Assembly: GCA_018816945.1 (NCBI GenBank)
Contig: JAHIVC010000054.1
Location: forward strand, 1 to 39,280
DNA: 39,280 nt
Direction: 5' to 3'
Source of the DNA: Bacteroidota bacterium
GTDB taxonomy: Bacteria; Bacteroidota; Bacteroidia; Bacteroidales; GCA-2711565
Of this stretch, positions 1-8,746 are shown piece by piece. The position numbers and the translations under genes are program-made. Position 1 is the stretch's first letter. Each line of letters begins with the position of its first letter. The notes under the pieces are model-generated. The model made no database searches and was not told the origin of the DNA. It was given only the letters and a program-made list of their open reading frames with translations.

Positions 1-2
1 AA

Positions 3-113
3 TTAAATGGATTTATGTACAGATATAACTATCAAAGAAGGCATTCTGCTTTAAATTATAATACCCCTTTAGATAAACTGAAAAAAATCGTTAATTTGTT
101 ACCCGAATTATGA
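3..113 (+). CDS. C-terminal end of a DDE (rve-type) transposase, cut by window edge
   Basis: Reading from base 3, an open frame of 36 codons ends at TGA 111-113. Its residues include YNYQRRHSALNYNTPLDKL, which matches the extreme C-terminus of integrase-core transposases of the IS3/IS481 type (typical form: YN..RPHSALGY.TP...). The family resemblance is read by eye; the fragment is too short to choose between IS families. The rest of the gene lies outside the window, so I cannot tell whether the element is intact. The right end of the element should fall between about 114 and 250; no terminal inverted repeat can be identified without the left end. Confidence 0.7.
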   Translation, partial: LNGFMYRYNYQRRHSALNYNTPLDKLKKIVNLLPEL

Positions 114-224
114 AGTATGACACGCAGGCAGGGTAACCAGTATCAAATATTTAATTTAGATGCCATGAATTGTGAGATATTATCTAGTTAGATGAAATCG
201 GCCCAAGCTGACATAAAATTTAAA

Positions 225-232
225 TACCTTTG
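225..232 (+). promoter_or_regulatory. Candidate Bacteroidota -7 box (TACCTTTG)
   Basis: TACCTTTG fits the Bacteroidota -7 consensus TAnnTTTG and lies 20 bp before the methyltransferase start. No good TTTG -33 box is seen at the usual spacing, so this is only a candidate. Confidence 0.4.
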
Positions 233-252
233 TAAAAATTAATAATGGTCTT

Positions 253-1422
253 ATGGATTTGGTGATCAATGAATTTCTTGAACAATTTTTGCTTTCATTA
301 CAGAAAAAAACATTTATAAAACTAACTCTTGGGAAAAAACGTGGTAAAACCCGGGAGTTAAAAAACGTGTATGTTCGGATCGTTGAGATTAAAAATAAAG
401 AAATGCTTTCTTATAATTTTAGATATGAGAACAGGGATGAGGTCAAAAATTATGCTTTTGATGAAGCAAAACCCGAAATCGAAAAATATTTGGGTATAGA
501 ATTAATGAAAGCTCACTTGTTTACCGCAGATGCCGATCTGACACTTTCAATTAATAAAAAGGGGAAAGGCCATTTGATAACTGCTCCTCCTACCTTATCA
601 CCTCTCGAAGATAAACAGCATGATCATCAAAAAAAACGTTTTGTTGAAGCATCATCATCTTATCTTCACAAGCTTGGAATTACCGACGAAAAAGGGATAG
701 TAAGGCCGAAGAAGACCGATAAATTCAAACAAATCAATAAATATATAGAGTTACTGAACCCTATTTTAAATTCAAAAACCTGGGGCGAAATACTAAGAAT
801 TGTTGATATGGGTGCCGGTAAAGCCTATTTGACCTTTGCACTATATGATTTTTTAAAGCGCGAATTCGACATTGAGATTGAGATGATTGGGGTAGAGCAA
901 AGGCCAGAATTGGTTGAGTTCTCCAATCAGCTGGCAAAAGATTGCGGATTTAGCGGATTAAGGTTTGAACAAGGTTCGATCGATCAATTTCAATACGAAA
1001 AGGTTGATGTGTTAATCGCATTACATGCCTGTGATACGGCTACAGACGATGCAATTTATCAGGGAATAAAATCCGATGCGGCCATTATTGTTTGTGCCCC
1101 ATGTTGCCATAAGCAGATCAGAAATCAGATAAATGCAAATGTGGAGGTTCTTCCACAACTGAAATATGGTATTTTTATGGAACGACAAGCAGAGATGATA
1201 ACCGATACAATTCGGGCATTAATCATGGAGAAACTAGGGTATGAATCCAAAATTTTCGAGTTTATTTCGAATGAACATACGGCCAAAAACCTGATGATTA
1301 CGGGTGTAAAAACCGATAAAGAAATTGAAATGGAGCTTTTACAATTAAAAATTGATGGTTTGAAAAAACAATATGGGATCGAATACCACTATCTCGAAAA
1401 ACTTTTATTAAATCAGAAATAG
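253..1422 (+). CDS. SAM-dependent methyltransferase, Methyltransf_32-like
   Basis: This 389-residue cytoplasmic protein has a Rossmann methyltransferase domain in its C-terminal half. Motif I is VDMGAGKAYLTFAL (about residues 184-197), followed by an acidic strand end in IGVEQRPELV. The CAPCCHKQ motif at residues 281-288 is typical of the Methyltransf_32 (GSTCD-like) family. The N-terminal ~150 residues form a separate domain with no clear signature. The substrate is unknown; relatives are often assumed to act on RNA, but nothing here proves that. The ATG at 253 follows a candidate -7 box. A DUF554 gene follows after 40 nt on the same strand and may be co-transcribed. The family call is firm, the function is not. 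Confidence 0.8.
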   Translation: MDLVINEFLEQFLLSLQKKTFIKLTLGKKRGKTRELKNVYVRIVEIKNKEMLSYNFRYENRDEVKNYAFDEAKPEIEKYLGIELMKAHLFTADADLTLSINKKGKGHLITAPPTLSPLEDKQHDHQKKRFVEASSSYLHKLGITDEKGIVRPKKTDKFKQINKYIELLNPILNSKTWGEILRIVDMGAGKAYLTFALYDFLKREFDIEIEMIGVEQRPELVEFSNQLAKDCGFSGLRFEQGSIDQFQYEKVDVLIALHACDTATDDAIYQGIKSDAAIIVCAPCCHKQIRNQINANVEVLPQLKYGIFMERQAEMITDTIRALIMEKLGYESKIFEFISNEHTAKNLMITGVKTDKEIEMELLQLKIDGLKKQYGIEYHYLEKLLLNQK

Positions 1423-1462
1423 CTAAAACAATTAACAATAATCAATAGTCAATATTTATAAA

Positions 1463-2140
1463 ATGCTGGGAACTGTTGTCAATGTTGCTGCTGTGATGGC
1501 AGGAACCATAATAGGAGTTTTAATTCAATCAAAATTGCCGAAAAAAGTAATTGAGATTATTTTTCAGGTGATGGGGCTTTTTACACTCCTGCTTGGAATG
1601 ATGATGGCCTTGAAAATGCAACAATTCGTCATAGGAATAGGAAGTTTGGTTTTAGGCTCAATAATAGGCGAATTGATTGGTTTGGAAAAATACATGAACC
1701 GATTTAGTGAATGGGTGAAATCGAAAGTAAAATTAAAAAATGATAAATTTTCGGATGGCCTGATTACTGCGTTTTTATTGTATTGCATGGGGTCATTGAC
1801 CATTCTGGGAGCGATTGAAGAAGGTATCAATGGCAATTCAGAACTACTTCTAATGAAGTCATTAATGGATGGTGTTTCTTCCGTTGCACTTGCGTCAGCT
1901 TTGGGAATTGGAGTCGGCTTTTCTGCCATCCCACTTTTGATTTATCAGGGAGGATTAACACTTTTGGCGAGTAGTGTCGGAAGCTTTTTTACCGAACCAA
2001 TCATTAATGAGCTTTCGGCAGTAGGAGGAGTGTTGTTAATTGGCTTGGGTATTAATATTTTGGAGATAAAAAAGCTTCGGATCTTAAATATGATTCCGTC
2101 GCTCATGATTGTTGTAATTCTGGTTTATTTTTTGACTTAA
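1463..2140 (+). CDS. DUF554 family integral membrane protein (YqgA/YdfK-like)
   Basis: The 225-residue protein starts with MLGTVVNVAAVMAGTIIGVL, the characteristic DUF554 N-terminus, and has about six hydrophobic segments. A conserved-looking central stretch, LLYCMGSLTILGAIEEGING, is followed by LMKSLMDGVSSVALASALG; both are typical of this family. It should sit in the cytoplasmic membrane. Transport has been suggested for the family, but no substrate is established, so no function is assigned. The length is normal. It lies 40 nt behind the methyltransferase gene on the same strand, and no strong terminator is seen in the 150 bp after it. Confidence 0.85.
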   Translation: MLGTVVNVAAVMAGTIIGVLIQSKLPKKVIEIIFQVMGLFTLLLGMMMALKMQQFVIGIGSLVLGSIIGELIGLEKYMNRFSEWVKSKVKLKNDKFSDGLITAFLLYCMGSLTILGAIEEGINGNSELLLMKSLMDGVSSVALASALGIGVGFSAIPLLIYQGGLTLLASSVGSFFTEPIINELSAVGGVLLIGLGINILEIKKLRILNMIPSLMIVVILVYFLT

Positions 2141-2293
2141 TTCTATTTTGTTTTAAAGAATAATTTATTCTGTCGTCACCCCCTAATATTCCTTTTTAAA
2201 AAGCTAATTTATACTGCTTTTAGATTACCGAATCCATTTTATTTTGTAATTTTATGGCAATAATATTGATCACTAATTTTAAATTATTAATCT

Positions 2294-3316
2294 ATGGAAA
2301 GCATTGACTGGAGTAATTTGCCATTTGGATATTATAAAACTGATTTTAACGTCAGATCCGTTTACAAAGATGGAGCTTGGGGTGAATTAGAAATATCATC
2401 ATCAGAATATATTAATGTTCATATTGCAGCCACCGGATTGCATTATGGGCAGGAAGCATTTGAAGGGATGAAGGCTTTCCGTGGAAAAGATGGAAAAGTT
2501 AGGGTATTCAGATGGGAAGAAAATGCCATGAGAATGAGACGGTCTGCAGATGGAATTATGATGGCAGAAGTTCAGGATGAATTATTTTTTGATGCGATTA
2601 CATCTGTAGTTAAGTTAAATGAAAAATATATCCCTCCTTACGGAATGGGTGCATCCTTATATATCCGCCCATTATTATTTGGATCGGGAGCTGAAGTTGG
2701 TGTAAAGCCATCTAAAGAATATACATTTGTCGTATTTTGTGGACCTGTAGGACCATACTTTAAAGAAGGGTTCAAACCTGTTGCTATTCAACTCGTGAGC
2801 GATTATGATCGTACAGCCCCTCAAGGAACGGGTAATATCAAAGTTGGTGGTAATTATGCGGCCAGTTTAAGACCTGCGGCAAGAGCAAAAGATGAAGGCT
2901 ATGTTTCGGTATTATTTACTGATGCTAAAGAGCATAAGTTCATTGATGAAGCGGGACCTGCAAACTTTTTTGGCATAAAAGGGAATACTTATATTACGCC
3001 TAAATCAAAAACCATTCTTCCATCGATTACAAATATGAGTTTGGAGCAAATAGTGAGAGATTTGGGTATGGAAGTAGAAAGAAGACCTGTAGCAGTTGAA
3101 GAATTAAGCACCTTCGATGAAGTTGGTGCTTGTGGAACTGCTGCCATTATTTCACCTATTGGCAAAATTTTTGACCGCACTCAAAATAAATTATATGAAT
3201 ACGGAAAACCCGGTATCGCAGGCCCTGTTTCTACAAAAATTTATAATACGCTGAGAGGTATTCAAGAAGGTACAATTGAAGATAAACATGGTTGGAATTA
3301 CATCATAGAGATATAA
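2294..3316 (+). CDS. ilvE: Branched-chain amino acid aminotransferase
   Basis: This fold-type IV PLP aminotransferase carries out the last step of leucine, isoleucine and valine synthesis and the first of their breakdown, with 2-oxoglutarate/glutamate as partner. The 340-residue length fits the longer ilvE type. Visible signatures are GLHYGQEAFEGMKAF near residue 50, the PLP-lysine motif NIKVGGNYAAS (K183) and the C-terminal GACGTAAIISPIG. The first residues, MESIDWSNLPFGYYKTDFN, resemble those of relatives, which supports the ATG at 2294. No other ilv/leu gene is nearby, so it appears to be a single-gene unit, closed by the hairpin at 3323-3347. Confidence 0.95.
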   Translation: MESIDWSNLPFGYYKTDFNVRSVYKDGAWGELEISSSEYINVHIAATGLHYGQEAFEGMKAFRGKDGKVRVFRWEENAMRMRRSADGIMMAEVQDELFFDAITSVVKLNEKYIPPYGMGASLYIRPLLFGSGAEVGVKPSKEYTFVVFCGPVGPYFKEGFKPVAIQLVSDYDRTAPQGTGNIKVGGNYAASLRPAARAKDEGYVSVLFTDAKEHKFIDEAGPANFFGIKGNTYITPKSKTILPSITNMSLEQIVRDLGMEVERRPVAVEELSTFDEVGACGTAAIISPIGKIFDRTQNKLYEYGKPGIAGPVSTKIYNTLRGIQEGTIEDKHGWNYIIEI

Positions 3317-3322
3317 TGTCAT

Positions 3323-3347
3323 GCGATCCGAAAGGGTCGCTTTTTTT
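3323..3347 (+). terminator. Rho-independent terminator of ilvE
   Basis: A 7-bp stem GCGATCC/GGGTCGC (one G-T wobble) closes a GAAA tetraloop and is followed by seven T. It starts 7 bp after the ilvE stop codon. Confidence 0.85.
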
Positions 3348-3405
3348 ATGCTTTAAAAGAAACTTTGCGAAATTTACTCCGTTACTACAAAGATAAATAA
3401 GCAAT

Positions 3406-3774
3406 ATGAAAACTGTAAATCTTAGTGAAAAATTCAGTCAGATTGATGATTACTGGAATCCACGAGTTGTTGGTGAACTTAACGGACAACAGGTAAGACT
3501 TGTAAAAGTGCTTGGTGAATTTCCATTTCACAAACACGAACATGAAGATGAAATGTTTTTTGTTGTGAAAGGAAAACTGAAAATTGAGTTTGAAGATAGA
3601 ACTGAAAATGTTAACGAAAATGAGTTTTTGATTGTTCCTGCAAATGTTTTACATCGGCCAGTTGCTGAAAAAGAGGTAGAAATCATGTTGTTCGTGACCA
3701 ACGAAAACGTTAACACTGGAAATATTGAGAATCACCAATGGAAGAGAGACCCAAAGAACCTTAAAAAAATATAA
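3406..3774 (+). CDS. Small single-domain cupin protein
   Basis: The 122-residue protein is one cupin β-barrel. Motif 1 reads HKHEHEDEMFFVVKG, giving the HxHx4Ex6G pattern with H42, H44 and E49; motif 2 is FLIVPANVLHRP with H83. All four expected metal ligands are therefore present. Such small cupins include isomerases, dioxygenases and ligand-binding proteins, so the substrate cannot be inferred. It has no signal peptide. It stands alone between the ilvE terminator and a small lipoprotein gene. AAACTTTG at 3360-3367 is one base off the Bacteroidota -7 box and could be its promoter. Confidence 0.85.
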   Translation: MKTVNLSEKFSQIDDYWNPRVVGELNGQQVRLVKVLGEFPFHKHEHEDEMFFVVKGKLKIEFEDRTENVNENEFLIVPANVLHRPVAEKEVEIMLFVTNENVNTGNIENHQWKRDPKNLKKI

Positions 3775-4022
3775 TAACTCGCTATTCCAAAATACTCCTA
3801 AGCATAGTGTTATCTTTCATACTGGTTTGTATCTCCTGATTAATTCATTGGTCATCGAAAACCTATTCACTGAAAAGATTAAGGAAGTTTATAATTTCTT
3901 GTCATTCTACGCAACCTTATTTGAATTTTAACATCATAGTATTTAGAAATAGGAGAACCACTTTTTAAAACTCCTTGCTGTAGTTTTTGAATTATTAACC
4001 TGATTAACTGATTAAAATAACC

Positions 4023-4403
4023 ATGAAAAATTTGAATTATTTACTGATCATTTTAGCAATTTCAGTTATGAGTTGTGCTAAAACAGATGATAATGTTGAC
4101 AATGATTTTAATTTTGAAATCATTCCATTAAATCCGACTTCAAATGATGAGATTAAAATCGTTCATTCAGTTTGTAATTATGAGGTTTTGAAGAAACTGG
4201 AAATTAACAACTTCTCAATCATTTATCAAAGAGAATTCAACAGTTCAATGAAGCAACCTTGTATAATTAAGAACGATACACTCGTGTTAGGGATATTACA
4301 GGCGGGAACTTATACCTATACTTACGAATTGATTGATATTTCAAGCCGCACTCTTTCCGATCCCATAAGCTTTACTAAAACCGGGACTTTTAAGATTAAC
4401 TAG
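4023..4403 (+). CDS. Small lipoprotein of unknown function
   Basis: The 126-residue product begins MKNLNYLLIILAISVMSCAK: a basic start, a hydrophobic segment and a lipobox ending at C18, so it is probably exported and lipid-anchored. The residues after the cysteine are acidic (TDDNVDNDFN), as is common near the N-terminus of Bacteroidota lipoproteins. The remaining ~100 residues look like one small β-rich, possibly Ig-like domain (strands around KIVHSVCNYEV and GTYTYTYELID). I do not recognise the family. It is monocistronic and converges on pyrF, 41 bp away. The gene is likely real because of the clear export signal. Confidence 0.65.
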   Translation: MKNLNYLLIILAISVMSCAKTDDNVDNDFNFEIIPLNPTSNDEIKIVHSVCNYEVLKKLEINNFSIIYQREFNSSMKQPCIIKNDTLVLGILQAGTYTYTYELIDISSRTLSDPISFTKTGTFKIN

Positions 4404-4433
4404 TTTTCCGGAAGTATATTTTGGTATTAGCTT

Positions 4434-4465
4434 TTTTAAAAAATCTAAATCAGATTATTTGATTT
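4434..4465 (-). terminator. Weak terminator candidate at the end of pyrF
   Basis: On the minus strand AAATCA/TGATTT (4465-4460 with 4452-4447, 7-nt loop) overlaps the last pyrF codons and is followed after a few bases by TTTTTT. The stem is AT-rich, so this is only a candidate. Confidence 0.35.
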
Positions 4466-5278
4466 CAGAATTAGTTCCATTTCCTTCTGCAATAATTTTG
4501 CTTCCTGCTGTGCAACCTTTGCAAAATCTTTTTCCGAAGATTTAAAAATAATTCCACGCGATGAATTTACAATTAACCCACATTGTTTGTTCAAACCATA
4601 TTTGGCAACTTCCTCTAAGCTTCCTCCCTGAGCACCAACTCCGGGAACCAATAAAAAATGTTCAGGGATTATTTTACGTATTTCGGCCAGCATTTCTGCT
4701 TTTGTGGCACCAACAACATACATCATATTATCGGCACTGCCCCATTTTTTTGAGGTTTCCAGAACTTCTTCGTAAAATTTTTTCCCTGATTCTTCATTCA
4801 CTAGGGTTTGGAAATCAAAAGCTCCTTTATTTGAGGTAAGGGCCAATAGCACCACCCATTTATTTTTGAATCCGAGGAATGGGACCACCGAATCTTCACC
4901 CATATATGGTGCAACGGTGATTGCATCAAAGCCATAGGTTTCGAGAAATGCTTTTGCATATTGACTTGAGGTATTACCAATATCTCCTCTTTTAGCGTCA
5001 GCTATTGTAAATATTTCGTCCTGAAAACTATCCAGATAATCAATGGTTTTTTCAAGACTTTGAATTCCTTCTGATCCTCTACTCTCGTAAAAAGCTAAAT
5101 TTGGTTTGTATGCAATGGTATAATCTATTGTTGCATCGATAATTTGTTTGTTGAAGGCAAAAACAGGATCGTCCAGTTCTAACAAATGAGTTGGGATTTT
5201 TTCGATGTCAGAATCCAGTCCAACACATAAAAACGACCGTTTAAGTTTAATGAGTTCAAAAATTTCTGATCGGGTCAT
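4445..5278 (-). CDS. pyrF: Orotidine 5'-phosphate decarboxylase (type 2)
   Basis: This enzyme decarboxylates OMP to UMP, the last step of de novo pyrimidine synthesis. The 277-residue length and the opening strand SFLCVGLDSD match the longer type-2 OMP decarboxylases. The catalytic signature DAKRGDIGNTS is intact, with D94, K96 and D99; the phosphate-binding end is LLVPGVGAQGG and VNSSRGII. It starts 69 nt after the prfA stop on the same strand and is probably co-transcribed with it. Joining pyrF, prfA and purM on one strand is, as I recall, common in Bacteroidota. Confidence 0.95.
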   Translation of the reverse strand: MTRSEIFELIKLKRSFLCVGLDSDIEKIPTHLLELDDPVFAFNKQIIDATIDYTIAYKPNLAFYESRGSEGIQSLEKTIDYLDSFQDEIFTIADAKRGDIGNTSSQYAKAFLETYGFDAITVAPYMGEDSVVPFLGFKNKWVVLLALTSNKGAFDFQTLVNEESGKKFYEEVLETSKKWGSADNMMYVVGATKAEMLAEIRKIIPEHFLLVPGVGAQGGSLEEVAKYGLNKQCGLIVNSSRGIIFKSSEKDFAKVAQQEAKLLQKEMELILKSNNLI

Positions 5279-5347
5279 TGTTGAGTTGTTTTTTGTCAGT
5301 TTTTAGGAGAAGTGACAATTTAATATATTTTATTTTTTTGGTGATCC

Positions 5348-6415
5348 TTATATGTCTGCTTTTAATCGTTCAGCATTTTCAGCTAATTGCAATTTATCAA
5401 TCAGCTCCTGAATATCTCCGTCGATGATATTTGGCAGATTATAAAGTGTAAGTCCGATACGATGATCTGTAACACGACCTTGCGGCCAGTTGTAAGTCCT
5501 GATTTTTGCCGAACGATCGCCTGTAGAAACCATGGTTTTTCGTTTTGACGTAATTTCTTCAAGATGTTTTTTGTACTCAACTTCGTAAATCCGTGAGCGT
5601 AGAACTACCATTGCTTTTGCAAGGTTTTTAATCTGTGATTTTTGATCCTGACACGTGGCTACAATGCCTGTTGGTAGATGTGTTAATCGAACTGCAGAAT
5701 AAGTTGTATTTACCGATTGTCCGCCTGGCCCGGAACTACAGTAGGTGTCTTTTTTAATATCTGAATCTTTCAGATCAACATCAAATTCTTCGGCTTCAGG
5801 CAAAACAACAATTGAAGCAGCAGAGGTATGTATCCGACCTTGAGTTTCAGTTTTTGGCACTCTTTGAACCCGATGAACTCCCGATTCATATTTCATTTGA
5901 CCATAAACATTATTTCCACTAACATTGATGATCACCTCCTTATAACCTCCAACAGTACCTTCCATTACATCTACAACCTCAGCTTTCCATCCTTTGGATT
6001 CGAAAAACTTAAGATACATTCGATATAAGTCGCCTGCAAAAATACTTGCTTCATCTCCACCGGTTCCGGCACGTATTTCTACAATGGCATTTTTGCTATC
6101 TTCAGGATCGGCAGGGATCAGCATGATTCGAATTTCCTCTTCCATGGCATCCCGCCTTTCTACCAACTCGTTCAATTCTTCTTTGGCCATGGAACGGAAT
6201 TCTTCATCCTTTTCCGTTTTCAAGAGTTCTTTTGTCGAATCGATATTGTCGAGGATGTTTTTGTAAATTTCATATGATTGAACAATGGGTTCCAATTCTT
6301 TGAAATCTTTGTTCAGCTTGATATATTTTTTCATATCCGACATAATTGTCGGACTATTCATCTCTTCCTTAATATTTTCCCAACGAGATTTTATCGCCTT
6401 TAACTTGTCTAACAT
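5348..6415 (-). CDS. prfA: Peptide chain release factor 1
   Basis: RF1 ends translation at UAA and UAG. The 355-residue protein has the N-terminal helical domain, the stop-codon region with [16 protein letters not shown] (PxT-type motif PKT, which separates RF1 from the SPF motif of RF2), and the GGQ loop [18 protein letters not shown] (G231, G232, Q233). The Q233 side chain is the usual PrmC methylation target. The C-terminal half carries the conserved [19 protein letters not shown]. The start [12 protein letters not shown] is the normal RF1 N-terminus. A TAACTTTG box lies 22 bp upstream on the minus strand. pyrF follows. Confidence 0.96.
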   Translation of the reverse strand: MLDKLKAIKSRWENIKEEMNSPTIMSDMKKYIKLNKDFKELEPIVQSYEIYKNILDNIDSTKELLKTEKDEEFRSMAKEELNELVERRDAMEEEIRIMLIPADPEDSKNAIVEIRAGTGGDEASIFAGDLYRMYLKFFESKGWKAEVVDVMEGTVGGYKEVIINVSGNNVYGQMKYESGVHRVQRVPKTETQGRIHTSAASIVVLPEAEEFDVDLKDSDIKKDTYCSSGPGGQSVNTTYSAVRLTHLPTGIVATCQDQKSQIKNLAKAMVVLRSRIYEVEYKKHLEEITSKRKTMVSTGDRSAKIRTYNWPQGRVTDHRIGLTLYNLPNIIDGDIQELIDKLQLAENAERLKADI

Positions 6416-6436
6416 TTATCTTCAATATTTGGATGG

Positions 6437-6444
6437 CAAAGTTA
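6437..6444 (-). promoter_or_regulatory. prfA: Candidate -7 box for prfA (TAACTTTG)
   Basis: On the minus strand TAACTTTG matches TAnnTTTG and ends 22 bp before the prfA ATG. A TTTG lies further upstream but at about 27 bp rather than the usual 19-21 bp. Confidence 0.45.
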
Positions 6445-6485
6445 CAATATTTCTTAGAGTTAATTAATGGGCAAAAACATAATTG

Positions 6486-6493
6486 TATATTTG
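6486..6493 (+). promoter_or_regulatory. Candidate -7 box for the β-helix gene (TATATTTG)
   Basis: TATATTTG matches TAnnTTTG and lies 40 bp before the ATG at 6534. Together with the opposite box at 6437-6444 it forms a compact divergent promoter region. No clear -33 box is seen. Confidence 0.4.
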
Positions 6494-6533
6494 TGTTTAA
6501 TTTCAATAACACTTGAATATAATATGGGATTTC

Positions 6534-8711
6534 ATGTATAAAAGACTCCTTATTTTTACGCTGATTCTGGCCTCTTTTAGCTCTTATTCGAAAACACACC
6601 TAATCCCGACATCTACAGTATATGTCGATGGCGCTGGTATGGGAATTCAACCGGGCGACACCATATTGTTAGAGGCGGGCTTGAAACCCTATCTGATGCT
6701 AAAAAACTTTCATGGTTCGGCCGAAAAATATATCACTTTCATTAACCATAACGGAAAAGTAGAGGTCTCTAATAATGATTTTTATTACGGTATTGTGACA
6801 TATAATTGTACTTATTTTCGGCTTACCGGAACCGGCGATTCCGATTTTTTTTATGGAATTACCATAACTGCGTCCAATGGGGTATCAAATGGCCTCAGCC
6901 TCGACGAATTTAGCTCAGATTTTGAAATTGATCATATTGAAGTATATAACACCGGATTTGCAGGCATTATGAGTAAAACCGATCCTCGCTGTGACTCATT
7001 GTCGAGCCGGGGCTTCTTTACTCAATACAATAGTGTTTTTCATGATAATTACGTTCACAAAACAGGAGGAGAAGGTTTTTATATAGGTCATTCCTATTAT
7101 GGCGGATATAATAAAGTATGTGGAACCGACACACTTAATTTGTATCCTCATGATCTTATCAATGTGAAAGTTTATAATAATATTATCGATAGTACAGGTT
7201 ATGATGGAATTCAAATGGGCTGTGTAATTGAAGGCTGCGAAGTATATAATAATGTGATTACAAATGCCGGGATTACGGATAATGCTTCGGGAATGTATTA
7301 TGGGATGTCGGGGATTGTGATGGGTGGAGGTACCAGTGGCTTATGTTATAATAATTCGATTTATGATGGTTATGGTACCGGAATATCAATATTTGGTCTT
7401 GGCAATATGTGGATCTTTAATAACGTAATTTTGGATGCCGGAAGAAATTCACGGTTAGTATCTGGGCCACCTGATAACCATCATCCATATGGGATTTTTT
7501 GCGACGACAGGACGACCATTGCAGGAAGCTCTTTCAATTTGATCAATAATACCATCGTGAATCCAAGAGACATAGCCATTCGTTTTTGGTCATTACAAAG
7601 TTCAAATAATCGGATGTATAATAATTTGATCATAAATCCCGGGGTTAAAAAATGGGATTTTAATCGATCCATGATCGACGTAACTACTCCATTGATGGGA
7701 ATGGCCGATACTTTATCGGCGGGAAATTATTTTGACTCAACCGAATACTTGCCCGACTCAAATATTTATTTTTTAAACATTGCAGAAAGAGACTTTCATT
7801 TAAAGCCCGGCGCTCCAAATATCGATCAGGGAATTGTGCTTGATTCAATCCTGAATATGTCATTCGACTTTGATTATAAAAACCGACCAATGGGTCGAAG
7901 TACTGATGCAGGTGCATTTGAGTTTTCTTCTTTACCTGAATTGGTAATGATTAGTCCTGCAGATACCGCTTTATGCGAGGGCCTGAGTTTTGAGTTAAGT
8001 ATTGATTCGATATTTCCGGAAAATCTCTACACCTATCAATGGTTTTTAAATGATTCGGCAATTCATGGCCGGGATAGTGCAGTTTTAATCATCGATACTT
8101 TGATTGCTGATGATGCAGGTACTTATAAACTATCCTTTTCAAATGGATTTACAGAAGCTTTTAGTAATGAAGCGGTGTTAAACGTGATTCAAAATCCGAC
8201 TGTTTGGGCAGGAGAGGATACAACTATTTGTTTTAATTATCCCGGTTTAAGTTTGTTGGCAGAAGCTGAGAATTTTACACATTTTTTCTGGTCGACCAAT
8301 GGGGATGGAATCTTTGAAACAGATACAACACTGCAATCATTTTATTTTCCGGGACAGGCTGATAAAACAAATGGATCTGTTATTCTCTCTGCAACGGCAT
8401 TGGCAGAAACCTCCTGCGATTCAGCAAAAAGTGAATTAACCTTAACTTTAGATGCATGTACGGGTATCGAAGATGTAAATCAACAGATCAGGGTTTATCC
8501 AAACCCGACCGGCGATCAACTATATATTGATTCAGGAAAGGATCCTGTTTTATCATTGAAACTTACGGATTTAAAGGGAAGTGTTATTCTTGAAAAAACA
8601 TTAAACAATCATCTGGAAACGATCAATATAAGGGAGTTTGATTCAGGAATTTATATTTTATTGCTCCTTTTTCGGAATAAAACGGAAGTTAGAAAAATTA
8701 TTAAACAATAA
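6534..8711 (+). CDS. Secreted right-handed β-helix protein with T9SS sorting domain
   Basis: I choose the ATG at 6534 (725 residues) rather than the upstream in-frame TTG at 6513, because it gives a clean signal peptide, MYKRLLIFTLILASFSSYS. Residues ~90-430 contain repeated short turns such as VYNNIIDSTGYDGIQMG, VYNNVITNAG and MYNNLIINPG, typical of a parallel β-helix (Beta_helix/PbH1) as in polysaccharide lyases or epimerases. Then follow an Ig-like module (about 465-555, YQWFLNDSAI and DAGTYKL), a PKD-like module (about 560-645, AGEDTTICF) and a type A T9SS C-terminal domain (VYPNPTGDQLYI to the end). It is probably exported through Sec and T9SS. The substrate is unknown. It lies opposite to, and between, purM and prfA. 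Confidence 0.85.
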   Translation: MYKRLLIFTLILASFSSYSKTHLIPTSTVYVDGAGMGIQPGDTILLEAGLKPYLMLKNFHGSAEKYITFINHNGKVEVSNNDFYYGIVTYNCTYFRLTGTGDSDFFYGITITASNGVSNGLSLDEFSSDFEIDHIEVYNTGFAGIMSKTDPRCDSLSSRGFFTQYNSVFHDNYVHKTGGEGFYIGHSYYGGYNKVCGTDTLNLYPHDLINVKVYNNIIDSTGYDGIQMGCVIEGCEVYNNVITNAGITDNASGMYYGMSGIVMGGGTSGLCYNNSIYDGYGTGISIFGLGNMWIFNNVILDAGRNSRLVSGPPDNHHPYGIFCDDRTTIAGSSFNLINNTIVNPRDIAIRFWSLQSSNNRMYNNLIINPGVKKWDFNRSMIDVTTPLMGMADTLSAGNYFDSTEYLPDSNIYFLNIAERDFHLKPGAPNIDQGIVLDSILNMSFDFDYKNRPMGRSTDAGAFEFSSLPELVMISPADTALCEGLSFELSIDSIFPENLYTYQWFLNDSAIHGRDSAVLIIDTLIADDAGTYKLSFSNGFTEAFSNEAVLNVIQNPTVWAGEDTTICFNYPGLSLLAEAENFTHFFWSTNGDGIFETDTTLQSFYFPGQADKTNGSVILSATALAETSCDSAKSELTLTLDACTGIEDVNQQIRVYPNPTGDQLYIDSGKDPVLSLKLTDLKGSVILEKTLNNHLETINIREFDSGIYILLLLFRNKTEVRKIIKQ

Positions 8712-8746
8712 AGAAGAAGGAAGACAGAATATAGAATAAAGAATGA

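Noticed and set aside
1564-1929. 121-codon minus-strand frame inside the DUF554 gene
   Set aside because: It is fully contained in a well-recognised gene on the other strand and has no features of its own.
3725-3931. 68-codon plus-strand frame overlapping the cupin gene end
   Set aside because: It overlaps the cupin by 50 bp in another frame, has no family resemblance and no start signal. The 248 bp between the cupin and the lipoprotein show nothing else.
4561-4839. 92-codon plus-strand frame inside pyrF
   Set aside because: It is an antisense shadow of a conserved enzyme gene.
6513-6533. TTG start for the β-helix gene
   Set aside because: Starting at the ATG 6534 gives a normal signal peptide directly at the N-terminus; the seven extra residues do not fit one.
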